Of a stretch of 5,533 bases of DNA, positions 5,463 through 5,533 are shown one piece after another; position 1 is the first letter of the stretch; each line of letters opens with the position of its first letter. Below the pieces are notes generated by a model. That model did no database searches. It was not told the DNA's origin and saw only the letters and a list, made by a program, of their open reading frames with translations. The stretch lies in NCBI GenBank assembly GCA_934728205.1, contig CAKVEH010000092.1, positions 1-5,533 of the forward strand, read 5' to 3'. A program made the translations under genes and the position numbers. The DNA comes from an uncultured Helicobacteraceae bacterium (lineage in GTDB: Bacteria > Campylobacterota > Campylobacteria > Campylobacterales > Helicobacteraceae).

Positions 5463-5533
5463 TTATCTTTTTGAGGCACTAAGCGCATACACAAGATTGC
5501 GTAGCTCAAAAATATCATCATTTGGTGCTTGAA
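5463..5533 (-). CDS. C-terminal end of an unidentified protein (partial)
   Basis: On the minus strand a frame enters from the right edge and ends in TAA at 5463-5465. The 22 visible codons read QAPNDDIFELRNLVYALSASKR. Codon choice resembles the full genes nearby, and the convergent position with the palindrome just beyond its stop fits a real gene end. A second minus frame (stop at about 5450) is also open over this short span but has a less natural composition. Nothing identifies the family. Confidence 0.5.
   Translation of the reverse strand, partial: QAPNDDIFELRNLVYALSASKR

Overview
The window looks like chromosome of a low-GC member of the Campylobacterota, most likely a non-pylori (enterohepatic-type) Helicobacter. 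The grounds are AT-rich DNA with strong AAGGAG ribosome binding sites six bases from each start, Helicobacter-like codon use, a textbook RpoN (sigma-54) promoter before a flagellin-like gene, and very frequent TAGATTCT/AGAATCTA words. The genus is inferred from style; no rRNA or marker gene is present.

Layout. (1) Positions 1-597, minus strand: the first 199 codons of a gene that runs off the left edge. It has a Thr/Pro-rich N-terminus followed by a flagellin-like helical core, and an RpoN promoter lies just upstream. It is probably a flagellar export or filament-associated protein, possibly the FliS co-chaperone related to H. pylori HP1076. (2) 598-850: a divergent intergenic region with that promoter and several short inverted repeats. 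(3) 851-3934 and 3956-5359, plus strand: a two-gene operon with a 21-base gap. Its products are a 1027-residue protein with two ATPase activator modules of the BadF/BadG/BcrA/BcrD (HgdC) type, a Cys4 segment and a C-terminal dehydratase-like domain, and a 467-residue protein with a second dehydratase-like domain. (4) 5360-5462: a convergent spacer with a perfect 32-bp palindrome, probably a two-way terminator. (5) 5463-5533, minus strand: the last 22 codons of another gene that runs off the right edge.

How the genes may work together. Activators of the HgdC family ('archerases') use ATP to push one electron at very low potential from a [4Fe-4S] cluster into a partner iron-sulfur protein of the HgdA/HgdB type. 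Here the two activator modules are fused in tandem, and each keeps its two cluster cysteines exactly 39 residues apart. Two HgdB-like modules are also present, one on each gene. The operon could therefore encode a self-contained ATP-driven electron-transfer machine: an activator pseudo-dimer plus a pseudo-heterodimer acceptor. In many anaerobes, as I recall, the same parts form one chain of about 1400 residues, so the split here falls at a domain boundary. The substrate is unknown, and no CoA-transferase, dehydrogenase or ordinary HgdA/HgdB genes are visible. This operon is the most interesting content of the window.
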